Part shown: positions 47,000-59,800 of the stretch, piece by piece
Layout: each line of letters begins with the position of its first letter
Numbering within the stretch: position 1 is the first letter of the stretch
Origin: Talaromyces rugulosus
Lineage: Eukaryota; Ascomycota; Eurotiomycetes; Eurotiales; Trichocomaceae
NCBI RefSeq assembly: GCF_013368755.1
Contig: NC_049561.1
Coordinates: 868,001-932,000 of the forward strand
Direction of reading: 5' to 3'
Length of the DNA stretch: 64,000 nucleotides
Notes under the pieces: model-generated
Told to the model about the DNA's origin: nothing
The model's database searches: none
The model's input: the letters and a program-made list of their open reading frames with translations, nothing else
Made by a program: the position numbers and the translations under genes

Positions 47000-48270
47000 A
47001 TGTCCCGAGAAACCACAGCCCTGGTGCTCAGAGAGGTCAACGGCCCCTTTACTCTAGAGACGATAAAAGTGAATCCGTTGAAGCCAGATGAGGCACTTGT
47101 CGAGATCCAAGCCACAGGCTTATGTCATACTGATTTATCATGTGCGACTGGAGCCCTACCGGCTCAGACGCCAGCCGTATTTGGACATGAAGGTGAGTAG
47201 CATTGGTCCAGTTTTCGTTTCATGATCTGAGTGCTATGTCTCTAACTCGTTACATGTAATATAGGAGGCGGAGTTGTAGTGGAAACAGGGGCTGAAGTGG
47301 ACGAGGCAAGCGTGGGCGACAAAGTCCTTCTCAGCTATGCATTCTGCAATAACTGCAAACAATGCACATCTGGACGAGCTCCTTATTGTGACCTGATGAT
47401 GCAACTCAACTTTGGCGGCGTCCGCGCCGACGGGACATCGGGCCTCGCTCTCGGGGACGGGGCACCTCTCCGAGCACATTTCTTCGGCCAGAGCTCCTTT
47501 TCTAGACTTGCCGTTGTGCATCGCAAGAGCCTGGTCAAGGTTCCACAAGATACCCCTCTTGAACTCTTTGCTCCACTGGGGTGCGGCTTGCAGACGGGCG
47601 CAGGGTCAATCCTCAACACACTCAACGTACAGGAAGGGAGTACTGTAGCTATTTTCGGGGTGGGTTCAGTTGGATTGAGTGCGGTAATGGCAGCCCGCAT
47701 ACGTAAAGCAAAAGAAATCATTGCAGTTGATATTCAGCCATCTCGCTTGGAGTTGGCGCGCGAACTAGGTGCTACGAAAACAATCAACAGTACCGAGGTG
47801 GATGATGTCTTGCAAGAAATCCGGAAGATCTGCCCTCCTTCCGGTGTAGATTATGCATTGGACTGTTCTGGAATAATAAAGGTTATCGAAACAATGGTCG
47901 ATTCTCTTGCTCCTTGTGGGCGTGCATGTTCGGCTGGCGCGCCAGCGCCGGGTAAACGAGCCTCGATTGATGTCTTTAGTCATCTCGTGATGGGTAAGGA
48001 ATACGTGGGCTGCCACCAGGGGGGGTCAATTGCGAAAGAGGTAAATATAACTACGGCCCTGCTCGCTAGAAAACTAGAAGAGACATCTGGAATGTGAATG
48101 TGACGCTGATTTTTATCGTTTAGATGATACCCTATCTAATAGAACAGCACAACCAGCAAAAGTATCCGCTTGAGAAAATCATCAAGACATATGATATTAA
48201 TGACTTCGACCGTGCCATTAAGGATGCCAAGGATGGGGTCACTATCAAGGCAGTGCTCAGGTGGACGTGA
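47000..48270 (+). CDS. zinc-dependent aryl-alcohol-type dehydrogenase (371 aa, 3 exons)
   Basis: Exons are 47000-47192, 47265-48040 and 48124-48270; phases agree. Catalytic zinc ligands are in GLCHTDL and GHEGGG, the latter split by intron 1. The structural zinc site is CNNCKQCTSGRAPYC. The nucleotide site is VAIFGVGSVGLSAVM, and the enzyme ends in GVTIKAVLRWT. The sequence resembles the benzyl/aryl-alcohol dehydrogenase branch of the zinc MDRs rather than ethanol dehydrogenase. The expected reaction is NAD-dependent interconversion of an aromatic alcohol and aldehyde, next to a salicylaldehyde-type ALDH. The last exon is supported by the YPLEKIIKTYDINDF element conserved in the family. Confidence 0.9.
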
Positions 48271-49241
48271 AAGCCATACAGCTTAATCAAGAGCATGTCA
48301 TAGCTATATATTCATTGGCCAAGGGAAGTTTGTTAGAGTCCAGGATGCCGTGGTATTCAAATTTCATTGGGACGAGATGTAATTTGCTCCATCGTGGCAA
48401 ATACTTGGCGGCCACCCTTCGTTACAGATGCCATGATTTTTCTGTTTAATTATGTCGACGCTTTGGACGCCCCCAATCGCTTAACAGCCAAATATTGCTT
48501 GACTAAAATTGCGTGATTGATCGTGTTAAAATTTAAAGAGAAAAAATTTAACTGGCAACTGAGGTAGTTATTATCGGGCCAGACGGTAGTGCCAAGGTCT
48601 TTTACGAGTCCTTGACACTGCTATTTATACTCGAGACTCCCACGTGGTAACGGCGGGGATCCTCATAGGCGGAGAAGGAGAGAGCGCCAAGATCGCGGGC
48701 GCCGCCTGCCAAGACCGCCAAGAGTCTCCGCCCAGCGGCGCCTTCATGTCAGTCATAACAATCATCCTCTTGGTGGTTCTTTGATTGGGCTATCCAGAGA
48801 CAGTCGCCAAAAGTTCCCGATTCACGTATCCCACTCTCGGCCTTTACGTGGCTTGGCAGTGTTAACTGGCAGGTTTGATATTTCCTAGCGATATTAGTAG
48901 TAGTATCAGCTGCTTAGGCCCCTTCTGCTGTCGAACATGGTTCTTGGATGAAGACGGCCAAGGCGCTTGAAAAAAGTGGCTTTGTGCCATATTCTCGAAT
49001 CAAGACTTACGATGTTAGAACGTGGTAGAGGTCCTGTCTCAGGCAAGTGCTTTTCTTTCCCTACTAGGTGTCTGGGAACTATGCAGTAAAAAAGTATACC
49101 TGCCAGAAGCTGTGGCGGGACCACACCACATGGGTTTTATAAGTGGTATCTTTCGCTCTTCTTCTTTGTTTTATTTTGTTCTTTTTCGTTGCAGGAGCCA
49201 ACTTCGAAGTACGTGGATACATACTTACCCTGCCATTCAAG
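48271..49241. other. intergenic region upstream of the phosphate permease
   Basis: Contains the permease promoter. CCACGTGG-type E-box words, as bound by phosphate-responsive bHLH factors, are approached by CCCACGTGGT near 48640-48649 (core CACGTG). That fits phosphate regulation by a Pho4/NUC-1-like factor (family knowledge; site seen). No other gene is supportable. Confidence 0.55.
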
Positions 49242-51253
49242 ATGACTCTTCACGAGTACGACTATGTATTTGCGATCGGTACCCTGTTTGCTATGCTAGA
49301 TGCATACAACAATGGTGCAAGTAAGTCATTACCCCTTTACGTGACTTTCAGCCGCCATTCACCATATGCAAATATTAACACGCTCACTTTGTAGACGATG
49401 TCGCAAACTCCTGGGCTACCAGCGTCTCATCCCGGTCTATCACATATAGACAGGCTATGGTCCTTGGCACAGTATTTGAAATGCTTGGAGCTATCACCGT
49501 CGGCGCCCGAACAGCGGATACGATTAAGAATAACATCATCCCCAGCTCTGCATTTCGAGAAAACGCAAGTGTCCAGATGCTCGCTTTCACTTGCGCCTTG
49601 GCCGCAGCGTCCTCATGGGTCATGTGGTGTACAAAACATTCAGCCCATGTGTCGTCGACGTATTCCCTGATCTCTGCTGTTGCTGGCGTCGGTGTTGCCA
49701 CAGTCGGGGCTTCGGAGGTTGAATGGGGCTGGAATAATGGCAAAGGTTTGGGTGCTATATTCGCTGGCTTGGGGATGGCCCCGATTATCTCTGGTGGCTT
49801 TGCCGCTTCTATCTTCATGCTCGTAAAGCTTATTGTGCACATGCGGAAAAACCCTGTCCCATGGGCCATCTGGAGTTCGCCCTTCTTCTTTCTCATCGCG
49901 GCCACTCTTTGTACCCTGTCTATCGTCTACAAAGGGTCGCCCAGTCTGAACTTGAACAAAAAGCCGGGCTGGTATATTGCCGCCGTCACAATGGGAACGG
50001 GTGGAGGCGTTGCTCTGTTGTCGGCAATCTTCTTCGTTCCGTTTGTGCACGCTAAAGTCATCAAGAGGGACCACACCGTGAAGTGGTGGATGGTTATCCA
50101 GGGCCCTCTTCTCTTCCGACGTCCCGCTTCTAGCGAATCTAACCAAGCGAAAATTCCTAATTATGCCGTTGTCCAAGAAGAAGATGACTTGTCTGTTGCA
50201 ACTTCAACCAAGTCTACTGCGACCAATGATGATGCCAAGAACCCTGAGCAAGGGGACATGGCCGTAAGATACACTGATGACGAAAGTGAAAAAAGGACGG
50301 TCGATAACGAGGTGTCACAAACAACATACAAGGAACGCTTGGCTGAGAACAAGGCCAAGTTCCACGCAAGGCTTAGGACAAAACGTGGCCCCCTTGGTTG
50401 GGCGATGCGAACACTTCACAATAACCCTATTGGACCAGGCCAAATCTATGAGCGTCGGAACATCTTGATTCTCGCAAAAAGAATCCCGGCAATGATTGTC
50501 TGCGGCGCCCTCTATGGCTTACACTACGACATCCACTCTGCACAGACTGGCATTTCGGGAACTCCAGAAGGTCAGCGTATGGAGCGTGTATATTCCCATG
50601 CAAAAAAATACCCAAATGAAGTTGAGTATACTTATTCATTCATCCAAATCATTACTGCATGCACTGCATCCTTTGCACACGGCGCAAATGACATCGGAAA
50701 CTCGGTGGGGCCTTGGGCTGTTATTTATTCCGCCTGGCGCACCGGTAGTGCTGCTGAGTCAAAGGCCCCTGTGCCTATTTGGCAGCTTGCCGTTCTTTCA
50801 GGGTGTATCTCGGTTGGTCTCATTACCTACGGATACAATATTATGAAAGGCAAGTCAATTTCGAAAAGCTCCACCATTTCAGAAAACTAACGTCGTGTTA
50901 TGGAATAGTGATGGGCAATAAGATTACATACCATTCACCTAGTAGAGGTTTGTCATGAAGAGAAATCCCCAAAGTTGAGAATGGTCACTTACTAGTTTTT
51001 GTCAACAGGAAGCTCGATGGAAATGGGCGCAGCGATTACGGTCCTTGTCTTCTCCCAATACTCTCTTCCAGTCTCTACATCAATGTGCATCACTGGTGCT
51101 ACTGTTGGCGTTGGACTTTGTAACGGCTCCCTCAAAGCTGTCAACTGGCAGAGAGTGGGCCTTCTTCTGCTTGCATGGATTATGACAATCCCTATTGCCG
51201 GGACTCTCGGTGGGGTTTTGATGGGTCTGTTCATTAATGCTCCTCATTTCTAA
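49242..51253 (+). CDS. PiT-family (PHO89 / pho-4) inorganic phosphate permease (605 aa)
   Basis: Exons are 49242-49320, 49395-50849, 50909-50947 and 51009-51253. Both PiT signatures are present: NNGANDVANSWAT, completed across intron 1, and HGANDIGNSVGP in the second half. About ten membrane helices flank a large polar loop of roughly 190 residues in the middle, as in Pho89. The third exon is only 39 nt (VMGNKITYHSPSR). Intron 2 begins with GC rather than GT (AAAG|GCAAGT), which is needed to keep the conserved NIMK-VMGNKITYHSPSRG sequence. It is a plasma-membrane sodium- or proton-coupled phosphate uptake system, probably induced on phosphate starvation; a CACGTG site lies upstream. Confidence 0.93.
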
Positions 51254-52059
51254 GAACATACTATACTCTTATTTCCAAGGGCCAGTGGATGAATTAATAG
51301 GAGCTGTCTGCTGTTAAAGTCATGTCCAAGGAGATATACCCGTTTTGTACAAATAATCGCCCACTTTCTCTTCGAACGCTTTACACCACTCGCTATCTTT
51401 TCGTTGAATACTTCTTGAATGTTGACCGTGGCACATACGTTGTCGCCACTACTTAGTAATTACAAATAAAAGTCAAATATTTAAAATATTGTCCAATAAT
51501 ATGTCTTGTAAACTTTTACCACACGCCGGTATGTCACATTTTGATAGGTGAGAAAAAACATTTTTAATAAATCGAACGAAAAACTATCGCCTAGTCCGCA
51601 TTCAGCCTAAATTCGGGAGAACATCTGGCAAACACAGTCTTTTTTTTCTCTGTTTCTTTTATCACCCCAGATTCTTTTTCCTAGGGGAACGGATTCGTCC
51701 ACATTTCACCAGTGGGATTTACCATATGGTCCATGTTTCTCCATAGGAACGAGGGTCATGGGTAATTGGACCGGGGAAATCTGGATATTTTCTGCAGATG
51801 GCAGCGAATCGGGATATTTATTATAGAGGCTAAACCTAACTGTTCCGGGGGACGATCTACAAAAGACCCGCACGAGTTCCCAACCCCGCAAAATCCGTAT
51901 TTCATATGTAGCGGGTTGCTACTGTGCGGAGTATGCGGAGTTGAACAAGGGGTGACCTGAACTAGCTCTAGCTTGGTGGCATTACTTAAAGGCATTGCTC
52001 CTCTTCAACACCCGAGCTCAGTACTGGAATGCGCAATTCAAATTGCAGTGGGATCGACG
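51254..52059. other. intergenic region
   Basis: AT-rich with no supported gene. It carries the phosphate permease 3' end and the promoter of the sugar-type transporter. The words GTGCGGAGTA and TGCGGAGTT occur near 51935. Confidence 0.4.
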
Positions 52060-54189
52060 ATGAGGTTTTCTTGGGTAAGATTATATGAATCAAAGGAAGA
52101 GCGTACACGATTATATCACAAGCAAGCGCTGACCGATGCGTCTAGACGATTTACTTGTATGGCATTGCTCCTTGTACGGGAGGGCTAGCATTCGGCTATG
52201 TGAGTTTCTATCTCTCGGCTGAATAAAAAGAATGTGTATAAACATTTGACTGACCGCCCTAGGATACCGGATCTATGAGTGGAATCCTCGCGATGCCCCA
52301 GTTTCTCTCTTACATGAACTCCCCAAGCAACTTTTTGCAAGGAGGTATCACCGCTTCTATACAAGCAGGCGCGTTTGCCGGATCCCTTTTGACTGGCGCA
52401 CTTTTGGCCGATAGATTCGGACGTAAGAAGACGATCTTGATTGGGTCTGCGATTTTCACCATCGGTATTATTATCTCAACTGTGGCAAACAATGTCATCG
52501 CTTTGGTGGCCGGCCGAGTTATCAACGGTTTGGGAAATGGCTGTCTAGCCATGATGGTCCCCAATTATCAGAGTGAAATCTCACCGCGGGAGTACGTACC
52601 CTGGACTTTATTTTTCAAGTTGAAGGGCAGCGCTCATTTCTATTACCTTTGACAGGATCCGTGGTCGTATTATCTCTGCACAACAATGCTTTATCAACCT
52701 GGGCATACTTATCGCGTTTTGGATCCAATATGGTACAAGCCATATCGATGGACAGGCCTCATGGCGTATCCCCATTGGATTGCAGATGATCCCCACGATT
52801 GTTCTTCATGTGACAATGTATTTTTTGCCAGAGTCTCCTCGATGGCTGGTTTCCCAGGATCGGCAGTCAGATGCACTCCATGTTCTTGCACGTCTTCACT
52901 CAAAGGGAGACATTGAAAACCCATACGTGCGCGCTGAGCTAGCTGAAATAGTGGCTAAGATACAATGGGAGAAAAGCAACCCCCCTCCCACATACGGTTC
53001 GATGCTTTTTGGTTCGGATTCGAGACGGACATGGCTTGCGATCGGTGTGGTGAGTGTTCATTGGAACGGCATTAATTGACCTCCGCTAACAATCATTGGA
53101 ATGCAGCAATTTTGGCAGCAAGTAACCGGGATCAACGTGTAAGTCGTGTCTCATGATTGAGCACCTACGTAATTTCTTGTTGACAAAACGATACATAGGA
53201 TCATGTATTACGCTGTGTTTCTCTTCCAACAAGCAGGTTTGAATGACACTTCTGCTTCCCTTTTGGCCAATGGACTTCAAGGCGTTGTCCTGAATGTCTT
53301 CACCTGGCCAGATATGTACTATATGGACACATGGGGTCGACGTACACCTATGATACTCGGTGGATTCGGCATGGGGGTAGCTATGATGCTGATAGGGGTC
53401 ATCATGAAAACAAAGGGTAATAGGAAATGTCACTCCCGGTTATTCCTCGGATACTAATTTCTACCATGCAGGCGACCCCATCTACGATCCGGTGACAAAG
53501 AAGACCAATTTCCATTTTGCCGATAAGAACGCATCCAATGCAACGATTGCGTTTGTTTATATATACGTCATGGCTTTTGCCCTGTCCTGGGCCTGTGTTG
53601 CATGGGTTTATCCTGCCGAGCTGTTTAGCACAAACATGCGTGGACGAGGAACTTCCTTTTCATCAGCGACCAACTGGTTCGTGGTAAGATCTCACCTCCT
53701 GGATGAATTTGTGATGAATCCTTGCTGATTTGAATACCAAGAACTTTTGGTTTGCTTTGTATATCCCAACGGCGATGGATAAAATCTCGTAGGTTTCTCA
53801 AAATCTTGGATCGTCTGCGCTTCCCTACAGATTGAATGCTAACTAAATGATAGATGGAAATTATACATTATTTTCATGGCTCTGTGCTACCTTATGGCTG
53901 TTGTCATCTTCCTCTTTTATCCTGTAGGCTATAATTCCATGTCTATCTGTAAATTATATGTTACTGAGAAACAAATTAGGAATCGGCAGGAAAAACCTTG
54001 GAAGAAATGGACTTCCTTTTCGCAAAAAATCGCACTGCTTTTGTTTTCCTCGACAAATCGGCCACTCGGATTGGCGCTATATTTGACCGTGACATGACAC
54101 ATGGCGAGGCTCTCACGGCTTTTGATTCTGCTAAAGCATTGGATACTGAGCAGGGCGTACACTTGGAGCATGCGAGATCGAGTGTTTAA
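52060..54189 (+). CDS. MFS sugar-porter family transporter (526 aa, 10 exons)
   Basis: Exons are 52060-52074, 52146-52199, 52263-52591, 52656-53049, 53107-53138, 53199-53416, 53472-53683, 53742-53788, 53854-53923 and 53980-54189. Phases agree throughout. Family landmarks are FGYDTGSMSG (helix 1), DRFGRKKT, ISPREIRGR across intron 3, PESPRWL, QQVTGINVIMYY, DTWGRRTP, YPAELFSTNMRGRG and PESAGKTLEEMDF near the C-terminus. These define the sugar/hexose porter group of the major facilitator superfamily (12 helices). The first coding exon is only 15 nt (MRFSW), so the exact start is uncertain. The substrate may be a hexose, quinate or a related compound; a link to the adjacent polyketide locus is possible but unproven. 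Confidence 0.85.
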
Positions 54190-54912
54190 GCTCCGTAAAA
54201 AACATGACTCTTATCATAGTATCCCAGGTGGCGCATTTATTGCATATTTATAACACAAAATAACCCACAGAATGTTGTCAAAATCTTGGACACTGCTGAG
54301 ACCACCACAAGCCGCCCTCTATGGTAGCACTTGAGATTTCTCACAATTAATCTAATGCTCCTTATCAAGAAACTTGTTGTATAGTATAAGGTCAATAGAG
54401 AATTTCTATTCCTAGTGCATAAAAACCAGAAATGAGGTTATTACCAGAAGTGGAATACATATGACATCGTTGCGATATCTTTTAACGTACTCAAAGATAT
54501 TATCCACAAAGCGATGCCTCAGAGGAAGGGGTAAATACGCGCTGGATGCGCTTTTTCCTCCTTCCCCCTTTTCTTCACGATGTCATCGTTGTTCTGAGAA
54601 CCTTCCCAATGGCTAGTAATGAGTAAAAGTTCTCAGATAATCTGCGTTAAAGTTAGTTGTTAGTATACTAGTAGCTCACGTAATACTCCTATTAATGGTC
54701 GATTTAGTGACACATGAGGGTGGTTTGTGATTTTGTGGAAAATCAAAAGGAAATAGTATTTTTGGCATATTTTACAACATTTTCCTATTATCCTATTACT
54801 TAATGGACGTAAACTGAAGTTTCAAGGCGTTTTGTGCGTATATGTGCCAATTTTTTTTACCACTTGTTACAATAACCGCTGCGGATATGGAATCATCAAC
54901 CATTAAAGACCT
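54190..54912. other. convergent intergenic region
   Basis: Lies between the 3' ends of the transporter and the FSH1-type hydrolase. AT-rich, with no supportable frame. Confidence 0.4.
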
Positions 54913-55910
54913 CTACATTGAATTTGTGTTTTCAATAAGTTCCTTAACCTCATTTGCCAGTTCCGAAATAACAACAGCGTCTCGAGGTACAGTATGTCCT
55001 TTCCCTGTATCAAACATCATCGCCACATCAGGGTCGCAGACGTTATATAACGCAAGAGCACCCTGGCAATATGGATCTGGAATCGGGTAATGGCGTAAGC
55101 AAATTTTGAAGTAATTTAGACATTTGATAAGAAAAAGGTACTCACCATTCGCGCCAACTACATGGAGAGTTGGCACATCCACCACAACATCACTCTCGTC
55201 AGATAAAATCGGCCCATTCCCGTTGGAAATTGGTGGCCAGCCGGTAAAGAAGATGGCACATTTTATCCTTCGAGTTCTTCCGGTTTCTTTCAGTCTCCTC
55301 TGCTCGTCTATGATATACGTGGCAGCCATTGCCGACCCTTCGCTGTACCCAACGATTCCTTCAATTTCAGGGTGTTTATCAAGCAAATCGTCAAGGAACT
55401 GTATAACCGAGTTGCGGTTTTTCCATTTTATCTCCTTATTCATGAGATGCCGCATCACATCTTCGGGGGTTCGTCTGACAGGGAGTTCTCGAATGCGGGC
55501 CAGCATGGAGTCTTCTGCAGCTCCCTCATCGTCCACCCACCGAAAATAAGGGCCTAGTCCGAAATACTCCCTAAAGCCTATATAAAACATGTCAATAACG
55601 TTCCGCATTGATTATATTTATAGGAAGGAATGTGTGACGGGGAATTCACCTGGAGGTGGATTGGCTTCAAAGGGAGCATTGGTGTAATGGAATTCGGCTA
55701 CTTGGCCACTGGCCAATTCTTTTTGGAGTGGTTCTAATTGTCAATTGTAGGTTAGGTGATGTATCACTCGACTTGGATTTTCGATATTGTGGCTTAATAC
55801 CTAGTTGAATGCGTATAGTCTGCACCCGTTAGTTACTTTCAGAGGTGTTGACTGATTATATCACTTACATCTCGGTTGCCAAGGGCCCCATGAAGGCACA
55901 AAAACTGCAT
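54913..55910 (-). CDS. FSH1/LovG-type serine hydrolase (246 aa, 5 exons)
   Basis: Coding order is 55869-55910, 55801-55819, 55650-55733, 55146-55577 and 54913-55076. The first exon gives MQFLCLHGALGNRD, the family N-terminus. A 19-nt microexon then encodes TIRIQL and joins EPLQKELASGQVAEF, keeping frame and homology. The nucleophile is in GYSEGSAMA, and the catalytic His in GKGHTVPRD. The FSH1 (DUF341) family includes LovG and related thioesterases that release products from highly reducing PKSs. This gene is head-to-head with a highly reducing PKS, so off-loading or editing of its chain is the natural guess. The size is normal and no lesion was seen. Confidence 0.85.
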
Positions 55911-56881
55911 CTTTAACCCTGTCCCTGTTTCCCTTGACTCAATATTTTTCGATTTTGACCTCTCCCTGCCCGCTGCTGAAACACAAAGTACGCAGCATGA
56001 ACCGATGTCTTCAAATAACGATAACCCCGTTAACCGTGTATACTGGTCCGTGAAATAAAATAGTATGTAGGGAGTATTCTTCACAAAAAGCAAAGGAAAC
56101 CACCAAAAGAAGAGTTGATTGGGGGAAAAAAGAAAAGAAAACAAGGGGGCACTGAAAAATGGACATGTGCGAGCCACCTGGTATGCAGTGTAATATTACG
56201 CCTTGTCATGCGTCCTGAGAATCTACTTGTACGTGCTATCCACCATTATTAGTAAATTCCCCGCTCTCGATCGACGCGTTAGTATTCTACTGCATGGGGT
56301 TCTTCAGAATTTCGATAGAGCTAGCGAAGAGAGGCCTTGCGCACTTGAGCTTTGGCGATCAGACCCGTTTCCGCTTCCAACTATCCGTTGACGCGTGGAC
56401 GTATATAGCACATATAATTGTAGTTCGCGTTGAGAAACCGTATCGTGTAAACCTGAGTAGGATCTAAACAGAGCCCCGAAAGGGCGGAAAAAGGGAGGAG
56501 ATCTGAAATAACGTATCGAGAAAATTGATGCGTAACCCAAAATACCAGTTGACATGTTCTTTACAGGGCGAATTGATAAACACGAGATATTTTGTTATCC
56601 TGTCTTCGGAGGAGGCCCGATTGAATGCAAGGTCATAATACCCCACTGAGCGATAGTTTCGAGTCGCAGGTAGGAATGTGAACGTGCGATATTTATCATC
56701 CCCGATAACCAGTGAACGAATCTAGGCACGCAAGGGGGCCCGTATAGATTTAATATAGATGTAATTGCCATGCAAGGGATAAAAGTGAGATGCATTGTAG
56801 TACATGAATTCTGCTTAAGCAGTCTCTCTCTTATGCAACTCTCATCCGTGACAAGGCCAAGTCTTCAATGATAACTCGATC
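55911..56881. promoter_or_regulatory. divergent promoter between FSH1-type hydrolase and highly reducing PKS
   Basis: A 971-bp head-to-head spacer. Frames of up to 112 codons on the minus strand extend upstream of the hydrolase start but look like 5' leader (Phe-rich, low complexity). No other gene was recognised. Confidence 0.5.
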
Positions 56882-59800
56882 ATGAACAGCATTTCTGATG
56901 ACCCGCATATGGCCGGATCTGATGCCATATCAGAAAATGGCCGGGGAACAAGCCAAGATCATGATTACACTCGACAGCCGATTGCCATAATCGGCTATGG
57001 CTGCCGATTACCTGGACAAGTTTCATCACCAAACGACTTGTGGGAGCTTTGTACTCGGAAACGAAGTGGTTGGTCGCCTATCCCAAAGGAGCGCTTCTCA
57101 TCAGGTGCCTTCCATCACCCCAACGCCTCCAAGCTTGGTACTTTCAATCCTGCCGGTGGTTACTTTTTGCACGACGATATTGCTCGGTTCGATGCCCCAT
57201 TTTTCAACATAACGGCCCAGGAGGCCACCTCTATGGATCCGCAACAACGTCTTCTATTAGAATGCTCCTATGAAGCGTTGGAGAGTGCTGGGATCGCAAA
57301 AGAATCACTCGCCGGCCGAAATGTGGGTGTGTTTGTGGGAGGCAACTTTGCTGATTACGAGCTCAATAACGTTCGCGACGTCGAGACAATTCCTATGTAT
57401 CAATCCACCGGTTGCGCACCATCACTGCAGTCTAATCGCATTTCCTACTTTTTCGACTTCCGCGGTCCCAGTTTTACAGTGGACACAGCCTGTTCCTCAT
57501 CCTTGGTAGCGCTTCATGCCGCTGTGCAAAGTCTACGGACTGGAGAGTCTACAGAGACACTGGTGGCAGGATGTCGTCTCAATGTGATGCCTGATCTTTT
57601 TGTTTCGATGTCCACGTCACAGTAAGTCCATTCAATACACCTTGGAGTGACTACCTCTGACTTTGATCTGTTATTAGGCTTTTTAATGATGAGGGAAGAA
57701 CATACGCTTTTGAAGAACGCGCAAAATCGGGATTTGCACGGGGTGAAGGGGCCGGAGTAGTGCTGCTCAAGCCCCTGGATGCAGCACTTAGGGATAAGGA
57801 TCCTATTCGAGCGGTAATACTTAACTCGGGAATAAGTCAAGATGGACGAACACAGGGAATCACCATGCCAAATGGGCACGCCCAGGAGGAGTTGATACGA
57901 CGCGTGTATCGTGAAGCAAACATCCGACCTGAGGACTGTGGCTTCGTCGAAATGCACGGTACTGGGACCAAGGTCGGCGATCCAATTGAGGCAAGGGCGG
58001 CACATGCCGCCCTAGGCGCTGGTAGGTCCGCAAAAAACCCGCTATATATCGGCTCTGTGAAGTCAAATATTGGACACTTGGAGGGGGCTAGCGGAGTAAT
58101 TGCATTGATAAAAGCAGCCATGATGCTAGACAACGGGCTTCTACTACCGAATGCGGATTTCAAAAAGCCGAACGAGGATATTCCTTTGCAGGAATGGAAC
58201 ATGAAGGTAGGTTGCGCGGCGTGTACATGTTTTTAACGCCTGAAAGCTGACTGTCTTTTCTTTAGGTGGTTACGTCGACAAGACCCTGGCCACAAGGAAA
58301 GAAGTACATCAGTGTATCTAACTACGGCTTTGGAGGCACAAATGCTCACGTGGTGTTGGAAAGGTCACCGTTAATCTCAAAAGAAGCAGCTACGCAAAAA
58401 CCCAGTAACACCAGCTCTATGGAAGACCCAGAAAACAAACTGATCGTTATCTCTGCAAACGATAAGGAGTCCTTACAAGCAAGAATAAAAGACTATGGAA
58501 TTTACTTTGAACAACGCCCAGAAGCTTTTGAGAAAATGTTGTTCGGAAATTTTGCTTATACGGTTGGTAGCAAGTTATCTCATCTCTCATACCGAGTTGC
58601 TTTGCCTGCAACATCACTTGACGAGCTAGGTATAAGACTCGCTCAGATGAAGATTAATCCTTCTAGGGTTCTTGGGGATCCACGGATAGGTTTCGTCTTT
58701 ACTGGTCAAGGAGCTCAATGGGCGGAAATGGGCATGTCTCTGGTGGATAAATATCCTGTTTTCGCCTCAGCGATATCCCAAGCCGACCTCTACCTACGTC
58801 ACTTGGGTGCTTCATTCTCACTGTTTGAAGAGTTACGCAAAGTCGCCGCGGTATCTGAAATTGACTCTCCGCATCTGAGCCAACCAGCATGTACAGCCCT
58901 CCAGATTGCTTTGGTTGTGTTACTTGAATCCTGGGGAATTCGTCCATCATCAGTTGTCGGCCATAGCTCTGGCGAGATTGCGGCCTCTTTTGCTGCAGGT
59001 GTGTACGATTTCGAATGCGCAATCAGTCTCGCGTACCATAGGGGCCGAATGACTAGCCTCCTGAAGCAGCGATATCCAAATTTACAAGGAGGCATGATTG
59101 CTGTTGGCGCCAGCCCCGAGATACTTCGCCCAATACTGAAAATGCTTCGTGATGGATATGCGAACATTGCATGCGTAAACAGTCCATCTAGCGTGACCGT
59201 TTCGGGAGACTTGGCTGCAGTTCAGGAACTAGAGCAAATTCTCCAGCAAAAGCAGCTATTCAATCGTCGTCTCAAAATCAATGTTGCATATCATTCCGAC
59301 CATATGAAAGTAATAGGAGAAGCTTACCTGCAATCCATAGCCTCGATCCACCCTCGTTCCGGATCGAACTGCGTCAAATTTTATTCGTCTGTTCTGTGCA
59401 AACTCGTGGATCACACAATGTTGGACGCGTCTTACTGGGTCCAGAATCTCACATCGCCGGTTTTGTTCCCTGACGCTCTTGGCCAAATGTGTTGTGGTGA
59501 TGAAGAACGTCCGAATCTCCTCGTTGAGGTTGGTCCTCACTCGGCCTTGAAAGGTCCTATCATGGATACCTTGAAGTACCTTGGGTCCACAGGTTCTAAA
59601 ATTGGGTACACTCCAACTATTGTACGCAATATGAATGCTCACGAATCTCTCTTGAACGTGGCTGCCACTGCGTATGTGAGAGGGGTGGCCATAGATATGA
59701 ATGCTATCAATTTCCCTCGCAGTGCTGCTAAGAATAATTGGTTTTTGACGGATCTCCCTCGCTATCCTTGGCAGCATGCAACGCGGTATTGGCACGAGCC

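Noticed and set aside
49384..50176. Long minus-strand frames opposite the phosphate permease
   Set aside because: They are antisense shadows of the PiT exons.
56997..57509. Alternative plus-strand frames inside the first exon of the highly reducing PKS
   Set aside because: They overlap the KS domain in other frames and carry no motif.
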